A stretch of DNA of 64,000 nt, taken from the NCBI RefSeq assembly GCF_900323885.1, contig NZ_OOHJ01000018.1, positions 434,001-498,000 on the forward strand. Direction: 5' to 3'. The position numbers were made by a program, and so were the translations under genes. Source of the DNA: [Actinomadura] parvosata subsp. kistnae (GTDB taxonomy: Bacteria > Actinomycetota > Actinomycetes > Streptosporangiales > Streptosporangiaceae). A model generated the notes under the pieces. It saw only the letters and a program-made list of their open reading frames with translations. It was not told the DNA's origin and did no database searches. Of this stretch, positions 56,600 to 64,000 are shown piece after piece (position 1 is the first letter of the stretch; each line of letters begins with the position of its first letter).

Positions 56600-57551
56600 C
56601 TTCCTTAAGAGGCGGCCAGCATGGTTTTGCCCACCCCGGGGGGTGCCGCCCAGGGCGCCGCTCACCACCGCCCCACAGTGCCGGTCGCCTGTCTCACCCT
56701 TCTGCCAGCCCTGACCCTGGCCTGAGGCCGGAGCCAGGTCACCCAGCAAGCCGGCCAGCCGCTGCAGCAGCTGCTCACGCCGCTGGAACCCGGGCGGGCA
56801 TCGCGGGACGTCACCTTCTACGATCTGTCCCGGCGGCGGCGGATAGGTGTAGTGGTGTTCGACGCCGACGGCCTTGCCGATGTCGTCGTGGTTGAAGTCG
56901 ATGTGGTGGCCCGCGCCGTGGGGTGCCGGCGCTGTGGTCGTCTGCGTCGTGGCCGCCGTCGGTGCCGCCCATCGTTATCCCGGTCCGGTGCGGCGGACTC
57001 GGGGCTGATCACCTGCTTGCCGACGACCTCGCCATGAAAGGTGTTGTGGTGGAACTCAAGGTGATCGCCGCCGTAGGTGTGCCGCCGGTCATCGCCCTCA
57101 TGGATGGTCTGGTCGCCGGCCGCCTGGTACACCCGGCCCTGGCCTGAGGCCTGCGCGCGCATCTGCACGTTCCGTGCCCCGTCACCGATGGAGACGATGC
57201 CGGAGTTGTCGCCACCGATGGCGACCGACCGCTCCCCCGAGGCCGACACCCGCGGCGACTCCTGCGACGGTGCCTGGCGCCAGCGGCGGGCTGCTCGGCT
57301 TGCTGGGCCCGCTCGACACGGACCTGCGCGCGCAGCGCCGCCACGGAGACCAGCAGGGCGGCCGCGCCCAACGCCATGCCAGTGAACATGCCGACCACGC
57401 TGGCCCGCTGATCCAGCACCTCCAGCACCTCTGTGGGCAGGTGCAGCGGATCGGCAAAGAACCACACCAGCACGGCCGCCAGCACGACGATCGCCATGAT
57501 CCGCCACAGCCGTAAACGTGCCGCTCGATTGGTACGGGGCGTCTTCGCCAT
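56600..57551 (-). pseudogene. decayed NLR-like gene: membrane helices, interaction motif, NB-ARC start
   Basis: From ATG 57551 on the minus strand: MAKTPRTNRAARLRLWR, then two membrane helices (IMAIVVLAAVLVWFF and SVVGMFTGMALGAAALLVSV). A frameshift near 57270 leads to VAIGGDNSGIVSIGDGARNV and ASGQGRVYQAAGDQTIHEGD, the interaction-type motif seen in the two STAND proteins of this window. A second shift near 56940 leads to HHIDFNHDDIGKAVGVEHHY, PPGFQRREQLLQRLAGLLGD and a broken P-loop (GGTP-GGQ-H, originally G-x-P-G-V-G-K-T). Truncated by an IS3 remnant near 56590. It is clearly a former STAND receptor. Confidence 0.65.
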
Positions 57552-57754
57552 GCCTCCAGAGTGCTCCCGAACCGGGCCTAACGAGGCGGAAAGTAGCGAA
57601 GGAGTCGGTCCGGCCCGGCAGAGCTCCCGCTATTCGCCGCGTGTAACCGTAGCCGGCTTTTCTGCGATCAAAAGATAGTGACTTGTGATGCGGGCGCTGC
57701 CCGGCCATCACGCTGTTGCGGCGGATGTCGGCACACCAAGGGGGTTACGCCTCA

Positions 57755-59287
57755 GTGAGCGATCTCTCGACCGTGGGCGGGGCGGTGTTCGAGGAGTCGT
57801 TCGGGGATCGCGTGCGAGCGCTCCTGCGGGCCCGGCCGGTGGCCGACGCGGCGGACAACGCCGCACGGCAGATGTGGGGCGGATGCGAGTACGACGTCGT
57901 GACGCTCGCCTTGGCCGCCATCGATGCTGTGATCGCTAAGCAGGGATTCGATCAAGAGGTCACCTACGACGAAGCGGTTGCGGGGCTGGCCGTGTTGGCC
58001 GCCGCCGCCCACCCGGAACGTTCCATCGATGAACACGGCGCGGTGGCGCGGTATGTGGTGGACGCGCTGCTCAACCGCAAGGAACGTGAGGCGCCGTTCA
58101 GCTACCAGATCTCGATCTTCGGACGTGACGACGACGGCTCGGTCCGCCATCGAGTCGGAACGGCCGAGTTCCGGCTACTGACCGAGCATGAGGATCACCG
58201 CAGAGGCGTCAACGTCCTGCGGGCTTCGACGGACGCTATCAACGCCCTGGTGGGCGGGCTGGAGTTCGACGTCGAGGACGAGCAGGCTGCGATCGAGCTC
58301 ATGCTCGCGCGGCAGCTCGAACGCGGAGCGTTCGGCCAGGCTGAGAAGGCGGCGGAACGATCGCTGCTCCTGTCCATCCGCTATGCCGATGAGTTGCGGA
58401 CGCTGCTGGCGGACACGGTGCGGGACATTCGGACCGTGCTTCCCCAATGGGTCAGGGAGGTGCCGGAACAGTTGGAGCGCAACCGTACGCACCTGGAGGA
58501 ACGGCTCGCGGCAGAGTCCACGTTGCTCGGCCATCTCCGAAGAGCGCTGGACGCTCCTGACACCGAACCGGAGGTCTCCAAGGCCTCGGCGCGCATCGCA
58601 GCACTGCTGGAGAAGTGCCGTCATCGGCACACCGAGCTCCACGGAAAGCTGGTCAACGCACGAACGATCTTTCTTGACGAGCAGGCCCGCCAGTCCTTCC
58701 GGCCGGTCGGCGGGCTGCGGAACCCTGACATCATGGATGGCCTGTTCCTCCCGCTGCTTGTCCTGCGCGCCGACGTGGCGGTGGAGCCTGCTGAGACCTT
58801 CGCCGTCCTGGTGTCAGGCGGCCAGGTGCCGAGGGTCGTGCGCGTCGCCGACCTGGTCGATGACCTTCTCGCGCCACGACGCGCGCCTTCACCGGAAGAT
58901 CCGCCAGTTCCCGACGAGGAGCTCGGCGATCCCGATCCTCCCGCCATACCTCCGGAGGTGCTGGGTGCCGCCGCACGCCTGGTGGACGAGGTCGGGCTGC
59001 CCGCGCGCCTGTCAGATCTCCTGCTTTCCGCCCGGGCGGCGGACCTGCCCGCGGAGGTCGAGCAGGTCATCGTTCTCGCCGCGCTGTGGAAGTACGCACC
59101 CGAGACGGCGCAGGACGTGTCCACGGCGGTGGACACGGCTGCTCGCGTCCTCGGCGCCGCGGCGGCGGTCGACGCCGATGGCGCGCGGATCACCCTGCCC
59201 GGCTGGTCGGGCGATGATCTGATCGTCGCGCAGGACGAGGAGTCGCTCAGCCGGTGGGCGGCGGTGGCGGACCGGGATGCCTCATGA
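57755..59287 (+). CDS. candidate kleisin-like subunit of an SMC-type complex
   Basis: A 510-residue soluble protein, first gene of a three-gene operon. It has an alpha/beta N-terminal domain with likely winged helix (VVTLALAAIDAVIAKQGFDQ, VTYDEAVAGLAVLAAAAHP). A long helical, coiled-coil-like middle follows (about 210-320: EKAAERSLLLSIRYADELRT, EQLERNRTHLEERLAAESTL), then a C-terminal domain with predicted winged-helix character (about 410-490). This N-wHD/helical/C-wHD layout resembles MukF/MksF and Wadjet JetA kleisins, but I see no direct family signature. GTG 57755 is preferred over ATG 57725 because AAGGGGG (57738-57744) lies at workable spacing. Its TGA overlaps the next ATG. Confidence 0.65.
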   Translation: MSDLSTVGGAVFEESFGDRVRALLRARPVADAADNAARQMWGGCEYDVVTLALAAIDAVIAKQGFDQEVTYDEAVAGLAVLAAAAHPERSIDEHGAVARYVVDALLNRKEREAPFSYQISIFGRDDDGSVRHRVGTAEFRLLTEHEDHRRGVNVLRASTDAINALVGGLEFDVEDEQAAIELMLARQLERGAFGQAEKAAERSLLLSIRYADELRTLLADTVRDIRTVLPQWVREVPEQLERNRTHLEERLAAESTLLGHLRRALDAPDTEPEVSKASARIAALLEKCRHRHTELHGKLVNARTIFLDEQARQSFRPVGGLRNPDIMDGLFLPLLVLRADVAVEPAETFAVLVSGGQVPRVVRVADLVDDLLAPRRAPSPEDPPVPDEELGDPDPPAIPPEVLGAAARLVDEVGLPARLSDLLLSARAADLPAEVEQVIVLAALWKYAPETAQDVSTAVDTAARVLGAAAAVDADGARITLPGWSGDDLIVAQDEESLSRWAAVADRDAS

Positions 59288-60015
59288 CCCTCAGCCAACG
59301 CGATCTCGCCGATGTGGGTGTGCTCATCGGTTGCGCCCTGAGGCCGAAGATGCGGCCCGGCGCGGACAACGACTATCGCGCACTGCTGAGCCGCTACCGC
59401 GCCGACGTGGAGTTCCGCAACGCCGTGGACAGCGTCCTCGAGGGACTCGAGGCTCAGGTGCTGTCCGATTCCGATCTGGGACTTGTCCTCGGCGTGCGCC
59501 GCGAGTCGGTGTTCGCCTATCGCATCTCGGACCTGCCGAACGTCGGTGGTGTGACCGAACGATTGCTGGTGGGACTCGTCAGCGTCGCGGTCGCCGCCTA
59601 CGCGTTCCCGACGCCGGCCGACTTCGATGACGACCGAGTTAGGTGGGTGTCGGTCGACGAGCTCGAACGCTTTCTCCGCGAGACGTGCGAACGGTTCAAG
59701 CGCACACCCGAGCAGGCACAGGGATCGCTTGACGAAGCGTGGCGTACCTATGACCGTCTGTCGCCCGGCTACAAGGCGGACAGAGGAAAGGGCAAGGCAC
59801 GCCGGTCCCCCGCGTCCTCCACCTACTGGGTAGCGCACGTGCTCACCTGGATGGTCGACCAAGCCCTCGCCCGGTCAGCACCTGCCCGCGGTCCTGAGGT
59901 CTTCCAACTGCTCGAACGCTTCCGTATCCAGGCCGCTGAACTCGCTGGCAACGCCGCATATGACGTATTGGCCGCCATCAGACGTGGCGACCACGACCGG
60001 GAGGCGGCACCGTGA
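59284..60015 (+). CDS. candidate KITE (MksE/JetB-like) subunit
   Basis: A 243-residue protein whose ATG overlaps the previous stop and whose own stop overlaps the next GTG. It is mostly helical with two probable winged-helix units (RDLADVGVLIGCALRPKMRP..., SVDELERFLRETCERFKRTP then STYWVAHVLTWMVDQALA), fitting KITE-type partners of SMC complexes. No catalytic motif or membrane segment is seen. Size and position between a kleisin-like and an SMC-like gene match the second gene of Wadjet (JetB) and Mks (MksE) operons. The assignment rests on architecture, not on sequence identity. Confidence 0.6.
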   Translation: MTLSQRDLADVGVLIGCALRPKMRPGADNDYRALLSRYRADVEFRNAVDSVLEGLEAQVLSDSDLGLVLGVRRESVFAYRISDLPNVGGVTERLLVGLVSVAVAAYAFPTPADFDDDRVRWVSVDELERFLRETCERFKRTPEQAQGSLDEAWRTYDRLSPGYKADRGKGKARRSPASSTYWVAHVLTWMVDQALARSAPARGPEVFQLLERFRIQAAELAGNAAYDVLAAIRRGDHDREAAP

Positions 60016-63000
60016 CTTATCAGCTGTCTCGTCTGCGGCTGGCGAACGTCGGCGACAGGGCTGCCCGGTTCACGGATCTCACACTGGACGTGTCGTCAGA
60101 CGCAGACGGTTCGCGTGAGCCCGTTGACTCGATCCTCTGGCTGCGTAACGGAGGCGGCAAGTCAAGTCTGCTCTCGCTCTTCTTCGCCCTGCTCCTGCCC
60201 TTGCGGAAAGACTTCATGGGCAAGTCCGTCAAGCGGTACCTGGAGGACTACATCGCCTCCGGCGACACGAGCCACACGGTCGCTGAATGGATCGCGCAGT
60301 CCGACGACAGCTTGTTGCCCCCGCCGCGACTCATCACCGGAGCCTTATACGAATGGATCGACCGCCGCAAACCCGTCGACCCCGATCGTGATCGTGAGAA
60401 GCTCAGAGGGTGGTACTACTCGTTCTTCGAGGTGCCTGGCGTGCTCGATCTCGATCACCTTCCCGTTCACGATGAAACGGGCCGCACCCGGCCGATGGCC
60501 GAGTTCGTTCGCCTGTTGCGGGAGATCGCGGCGTCACGGCCGCAGCAGTTCTCGTTCGCGATCACTGATCAGCGCGGTGTGTGGACCGAAACACTTATCG
60601 CGCGAAATGTCGATCCGATCTTGTTCGGCTATCAGAAGGAGATGAATCACTCGGAGGGCGGGGTCGCCGAGCTGTTCAATTTCCCCTCCACGGACAAATT
60701 CATCGACTTCCTGATCGATTTGACCGTGGACAGCGCTCAGCCGGAGCTCGTCGCGGCCAATCTGCGGAAGGTCATCGACGTCCTTGGTCGGAAACCAGAT
60801 CTGCTTGTGGATCGTGACTTCTGTGCTGAGATGTCCGGCATACTTGACACGCTGGCCGAAAGACACCATCTCGCCAACGAAGCGGACCGAGAAGCAGGCG
60901 AGGCGAAGCAGGCGGCCGCTCTGCTGGCAGCCGCGTTCCAAAGCGCGGCTTCGGCGCAGGAAACCGACAGGGAATGGTTCGCCGGGGAGGCGAAGCGGCT
61001 TCGCGGCGAGGCTCATAGGCTGGACAGCGAACGCGGCCGACTGAACGACGTCGCGAATGAGTTGCTCAGGATCGCGGCCACATATCGGCTCGCTGCGGTG
61101 ACCAAGGCAGCCGAAGAGGCGAAGTCGGCAGCCACCGCCACAAAGAATGACGACTTGGCCTGGGAAGCGGTCGGCCCCCTGGCCGAGCGGGCGGAGGCAG
61201 AGGATCAAGCACGGTCGGTGCGCCGGCAGATGACCGAGACGGAGCGAGAGACCGCTCCGCTGCGCAGGGCACGGGATGACGCCGCGGCCCTTCTCAAGGC
61301 CCGCTACGCCGCTCTCGCGGCTGACGAACGTACCGCCGAGGAGCAGATGACCTCAGCGGCGGAGACCGCGAGGTCCCATGCCGCGACCGAAGAGGAGCGC
61401 GTGCGCGTCAACCGGGAACTCTCCGCCAAAGCGGAGGAACGCGCGGACAACCTCCGCCTGCAGATGGCAAGCATCGAAGAAGCCATCGAAACCGCAGCCA
61501 ACCTGGGCGACCTACCCGATCGAGAAGCGGTTCCCGCTGAGGTTCTCGGCGACTCACGGGCAGCCAAGAACGAGGCGAACCAGCTTCTGAATGAGGTACG
61601 CGCACGGCGCGCTGGCCGGCCGGCGCTGCGCACATCACTGAGTGAGCAGCGGAGAGCCCTGGCGACCGAGCGGGCCGCCAGGAACTCCGAACGGGATCAA
61701 CTCGTCTCCGACCACGAGAAACTCTCCGCTCGCGTCAGCATGCTGGCCACCAACGCCAGGTTCGCTGAACTCATGGAGCTCAGCGAGGATGGGCGGCTCG
61801 ATCTGTGGGCCGAAGCGGCCAACCTTCGTGCCGCGCTGACACATGCGGTCTCGACGGCCGAATCGGTCATCGTGGAAACCCGTGTCGATGCGGCCGACGA
61901 CGATCGTGCGCTGGACGGGTTGCGCACCGACGCATTCCTCCCGACCACACGTGATGCCCAGCGCGTTGCCGAGGCGATCGCCGGCGAAGTGACTGCGCAG
62001 CCGGGATGGGAGCTGCTGCGTGACCTGGTGAGCGAGCCCGCACGCGCCGTCGCGTTGCGGAACTCCATCGTTGCGGAACTCGCCGCGGGCGTGGTCGTCG
62101 CGGACGCAGACCTCGGCAAGGCCCACCTCGCTCTGGAAAAGCAGGGCTGCTGGTCGATCGCCCACGTCACCGTATGCTCCGCGACCCAGATGCAGCAGGC
62201 GTTGAATGCGGCTGCCCCTGAATGGTCGGCGGTGCCCAGTGACCCGGCGTTGTACGATCCGGCCGCGGCGGAACATGCGCGGGCAGAACGTGAACGCCGG
62301 CGCCATGAGCAGGAACGGCGAATCGCCGAACTCCACGAGCAGACACAGGCGGACCGAACGCTGCTGGAGGTGCTGGAATCCCTGCTGCGCGACTGCCCAA
62401 CCGGTTACCTGCACACCTTGGAGATCAGGGCCGAGGAATGCCGGCAGGCCATCGACATGATCGACAGCACCGACGCAACACTTGGTTCTCAGATCGACGA
62501 ACTCGAAGCCCATGACCTCGCGGACGCGGCCACAGAGCAACGGCTGTCCGACAATCTCAACCTGCTCGCGAGCAGAATCGAGCGCCTGACAGCCCTCGTC
62601 GCCAAGGTCTCAACACTGCAGGAACTCAAGCGAGACATCGAACAACGAGACCGGGACGTCCGGGCGTACACGCGGGTCGCCGACGAAGCCACCACTCTCG
62701 CGAACGAGTGGCGCAAGACCGAGCGCGCCGCTGAACGAGAAGCCGCCGAGCACAGATCCAACAAGGAACGATACGAACGTGAAGGCCGCGCGATCTCCAT
62801 GCTCGATGCGGGCCGCAAGGACGTCGCCACCCCGACGGACGACCCCCTGTCCATGCTGACGAGCCGTTTCAACGATCTCGACATTCAATGGCATGCTGTG
62901 GCAGCGCAATCCGTGCTCGCAGAACGGCTAACGGGGCTCATCAGTCGCGCCGAACGCGCCGAACAGGCGCTCGTGGGATATCCGGAGGCCATTCGCGAAC

Positions 63001-64000
63001 GTGCGGCGTCGTTGCTCGAAACGGGCGATGGGCAGGATCCTGAACGGCGTGCCATCGCGCGACGCCGATCCCGGGAGAAGGCCGATCAGGCCCAGCAGGG
63101 GTTGAGCCGTGCCATTCTCCAGCTCGAACAGGCGCGCAAAGAGGTCACTGAGCGGACGCCGCGCGACAGGCTGCGGCACGCCCAGCTCGACGTCGAGCCC
63201 GCAGGCGAAGCCGAGGCGCGGGAGCTCGCCGCGATACAGGCGGCGACTGCGACCGACATGAGTGGACAAGTGACCGCTCTGAACAGGGAGGCCGACGACG
63301 CGGTCTCAGCCGCGAGCGAGGCGGACACCGCGGCGCAGGTGCTCGCACAGCGCGCGCATCGTCTCACCGACACTGCCGCGCCGGCCGACGTGGTGGATGG
63401 AGTGGCAGCGTTCGACGGCGACGATGCGCGGGCCGAGTCGGAGACACGGGCGGTACTCGGTCGCCTGGCCTCTACCGCGGAGATCGTAACCGTAGCGAGG
63501 ATCAAGACGAACGAAGCCATCGACGCTGTGCGCAGGCTGGCGTCGGAGGGCAGGTTCTCCGGAATCCCCGATGCGATCAGAGATCGATTCACCGGTGACG
63601 ATCCTGAAACGCTCGGCGAGCGTGCCGCCGTCCGCGCCGAAGAGATGCGGGCGCGTCGCACCACCATAGACGGCCAGCTCGCCGACATCGGACGCGATCA
63701 GCGGCTCGTCGTGGTGGAGATCGCCGCACTAGTTCAGGACGTGCTCGCGAACCTGGAGTCCGCAAACCGGCACTCTAAACTGCCCGGGACCCTGGGCGGA
63801 TGGGCCGATCAGCACTTCCTCCGAATCCGGTTCGCCCGCCCCAGCAGCGAGGAGGACCTGCACGCACGAATTGACGCGGTCGTTGACCGGATCGTGGTCG
63901 AGAAGTCGAAACCCGAGGGTTTCGCGCTCCTCAAGCGATGTGTCCACGAAGCTGTGGCACCACGCGGGTTCACCGTCAAAGTACTAAAACCCAACAGCGA
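60012..64000 (+). CDS. SMC/Rad50-like coiled-coil ATPase, N-terminal 1329 residues (runs off window)
   Basis: GTG 60012 overlaps the previous stop, and the frame stays open to the last base. The ATPase head begins YQLSRLRLANVGDRAARFTD and has a P-loop SILWLRNGGGKSSLLSLFFA (Lys50). The usual first Gly of G-x-x-G-x-G-K-S is Leu. From about residue 280 to 1250 it is nearly all heptad-rich coiled coil (ETDREWFAGEAKRLRGEAHR..., ERERRRHEQERRIAELHEQT...), with a less helical break at about 600-750 (LDLWAEAANLRAALTHAVST, PGWELLRDLVSEPARAVAL) that may be the hinge. The signature motif and Walker B must lie beyond 64000. I expect a JetC/MksB-like DNA-loop-extruding motor, possibly followed by a JetD/TOPRIM-type nuclease gene. 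Confidence 0.8.
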   Translation, partial: MTYQLSRLRLANVGDRAARFTDLTLDVSSDADGSREPVDSILWLRNGGGKSSLLSLFFALLLPLRKDFMGKSVKRYLEDYIASGDTSHTVAEWIAQSDDSLLPPPRLITGALYEWIDRRKPVDPDRDREKLRGWYYSFFEVPGVLDLDHLPVHDETGRTRPMAEFVRLLREIAASRPQQFSFAITDQRGVWTETLIARNVDPILFGYQKEMNHSEGGVAELFNFPSTDKFIDFLIDLTVDSAQPELVAANLRKVIDVLGRKPDLLVDRDFCAEMSGILDTLAERHHLANEADREAGEAKQAAALLAAAFQSAASAQETDREWFAGEAKRLRGEAHRLDSERGRLNDVANELLRIAATYRLAAVTKAAEEAKSAATATKNDDLAWEAVGPLAERAEAEDQARSVRRQMTETERETAPLRRARDDAAALLKARYAALAADERTAEEQMTSAAETARSHAATEEERVRVNRELSAKAEERADNLRLQMASIEEAIETAANLGDLPDREAVPAEVLGDSRAAKNEANQLLNEVRARRAGRPALRTSLSEQRRALATERAARNSERDQLVSDHEKLSARVSMLATNARFAELMELSEDGRLDLWAEAANLRAALTHAVSTAESVIVETRVDAADDDRALDGLRTDAFLPTTRDAQRVAEAIAGEVTAQPGWELLRDLVSEPARAVALRNSIVAELAAGVVVADADLGKAHLALEKQGCWSIAHVTVCSATQMQQALNAAAPEWSAVPSDPALYDPAAAEHARAERERRRHEQERRIAELHEQTQADRTLLEVLESLLRDCPTGYLHTLEIRAEECRQAIDMIDSTDATLGSQIDELEAHDLADAATEQRLSDNLNLLASRIERLTALVAKVSTLQELKRDIEQRDRDVRAYTRVADEATTLANEWRKTERAAEREAAEHRSNKERYEREGRAISMLDAGRKDVATPTDDPLSMLTSRFNDLDIQWHAVAAQSVLAERLTGLISRAERAEQALVGYPEAIRERAASLLETGDGQDPERRAIARRRSREKADQAQQGLSRAILQLEQARKEVTERTPRDRLRHAQLDVEPAGEAEARELAAIQAATATDMSGQVTALNREADDAVSAASEADTAAQVLAQRAHRLTDTAAPADVVDGVAAFDGDDARAESETRAVLGRLASTAEIVTVARIKTNEAIDAVRRLASEGRFSGIPDAIRDRFTGDDPETLGERAAVRAEEMRARRTTIDGQLADIGRDQRLVVVEIAALVQDVLANLESANRHSKLPGTLGGWADQHFLRIRFARPSSEEDLHARIDAVVDRIVVEKSKPEGFALLKRCVHEAVAPRGFTVKVLKPNS

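Noticed and set aside
60534..63994. Several minus-strand open frames of 60-300 codons opposite the SMC-like gene
   Set aside because: They are antisense shadows caused by GC-rich codon bias; the plus-strand frame is continuous with a P-loop and coiled-coil composition.
57755..64000. Assignment to the TIGR02677-02680 (known Wadjet) family
   Set aside because: The ATPase N-terminus (WLRNGGGKSS) and the two partner proteins do not show the motifs I know for that family, so I kept it as Wadjet/Mks-like only.

Overview
This is a GC-rich actinomycete chromosome segment. GTG starts, 4-bp ATGA/GTGA gene overlaps, several membrane-anchored Ser/Thr kinases with C-terminal propeller domains, WD40 and NB-ARC STAND proteins, ricin-lectin secreted enzymes and a PopR-controlled accessory ClpP pair all fit a filamentous actinobacterium. 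A Streptosporangiales-type host such as Nonomuraea is my inference from gene content; no rRNA or marker gene fixes the genus.

Layout. 1-9.3 kb is ordinary metabolic and secreted-enzyme sequence: a truncated FAD monooxygenase, an FAD/NAD(P) disulfide reductase-like enzyme, a double-GNAT acetyltransferase, a secreted PHB-depolymerase-like esterase with a ricin lectin domain behind three GAAA-N-TTTC palindromes, and a secreted tandem esterase whose first half has lost its catalytic residues. Next come an accessory clpP pair and a convergent popR; a perfect TCTGCC-N3-GGCAGA box lies ahead of the pair. 9.5-14 kb (minus strand) is a compact operon resembling type II Thoeris: a TM-Macro protein, a TIR-like protein and a third membrane protein that shares a short Gly/Ser/Ala motif with the TIR protein. 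14.3-21 kb has a beta-helix-like membrane repeat protein and a divergent nSTAND1-WD40 protein. 21-27 kb has decayed fragments, a lipoprotein-like propeller, a ThrE exporter and an NhaC antiporter. 27.8-37 kb has a pseudokinase-kinase pair and a kinase-WD40 gene split by a single-base frameshift.

At 37.47 kb lies a 41-bp 3' fragment of a tRNA-Arg(TCT) gene on the minus strand. Everything to its right looks like an integrated accessory island. It holds many transposase remnants, one intact IS3-type element (44.2-45.5 kb), a second IS (51.05-52.28 kb) next to a truncated SIR2 gene, and two secreted proteins with related N-terminal modules but different catalytic C-termini (NucA/NucB-type nuclease and chymotrypsin-like protease). 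It also holds an NB-ARC/TPR protein, a decayed second NLR-like gene, and at 57.7-64 kb a translationally coupled three-gene operon that looks like a new SMC-kleisin-KITE (Wadjet/Mks-like) complex. The ATPase of that operon runs off the window end.

Theme. Much of the accessory content is conflict-related: TIR/Macro, STAND NTPases, SIR2, an SMC-like complex, and secreted nuclease and protease. Short homotypic-interaction-like motifs recur: one pair inside the Thoeris-like operon, and a second family at three STAND-type loci. Many of these loci are interrupted or decaying, as in a rapidly turning-over defence region. Family assignments come from recognised motifs and memory of the families; no searches were run.
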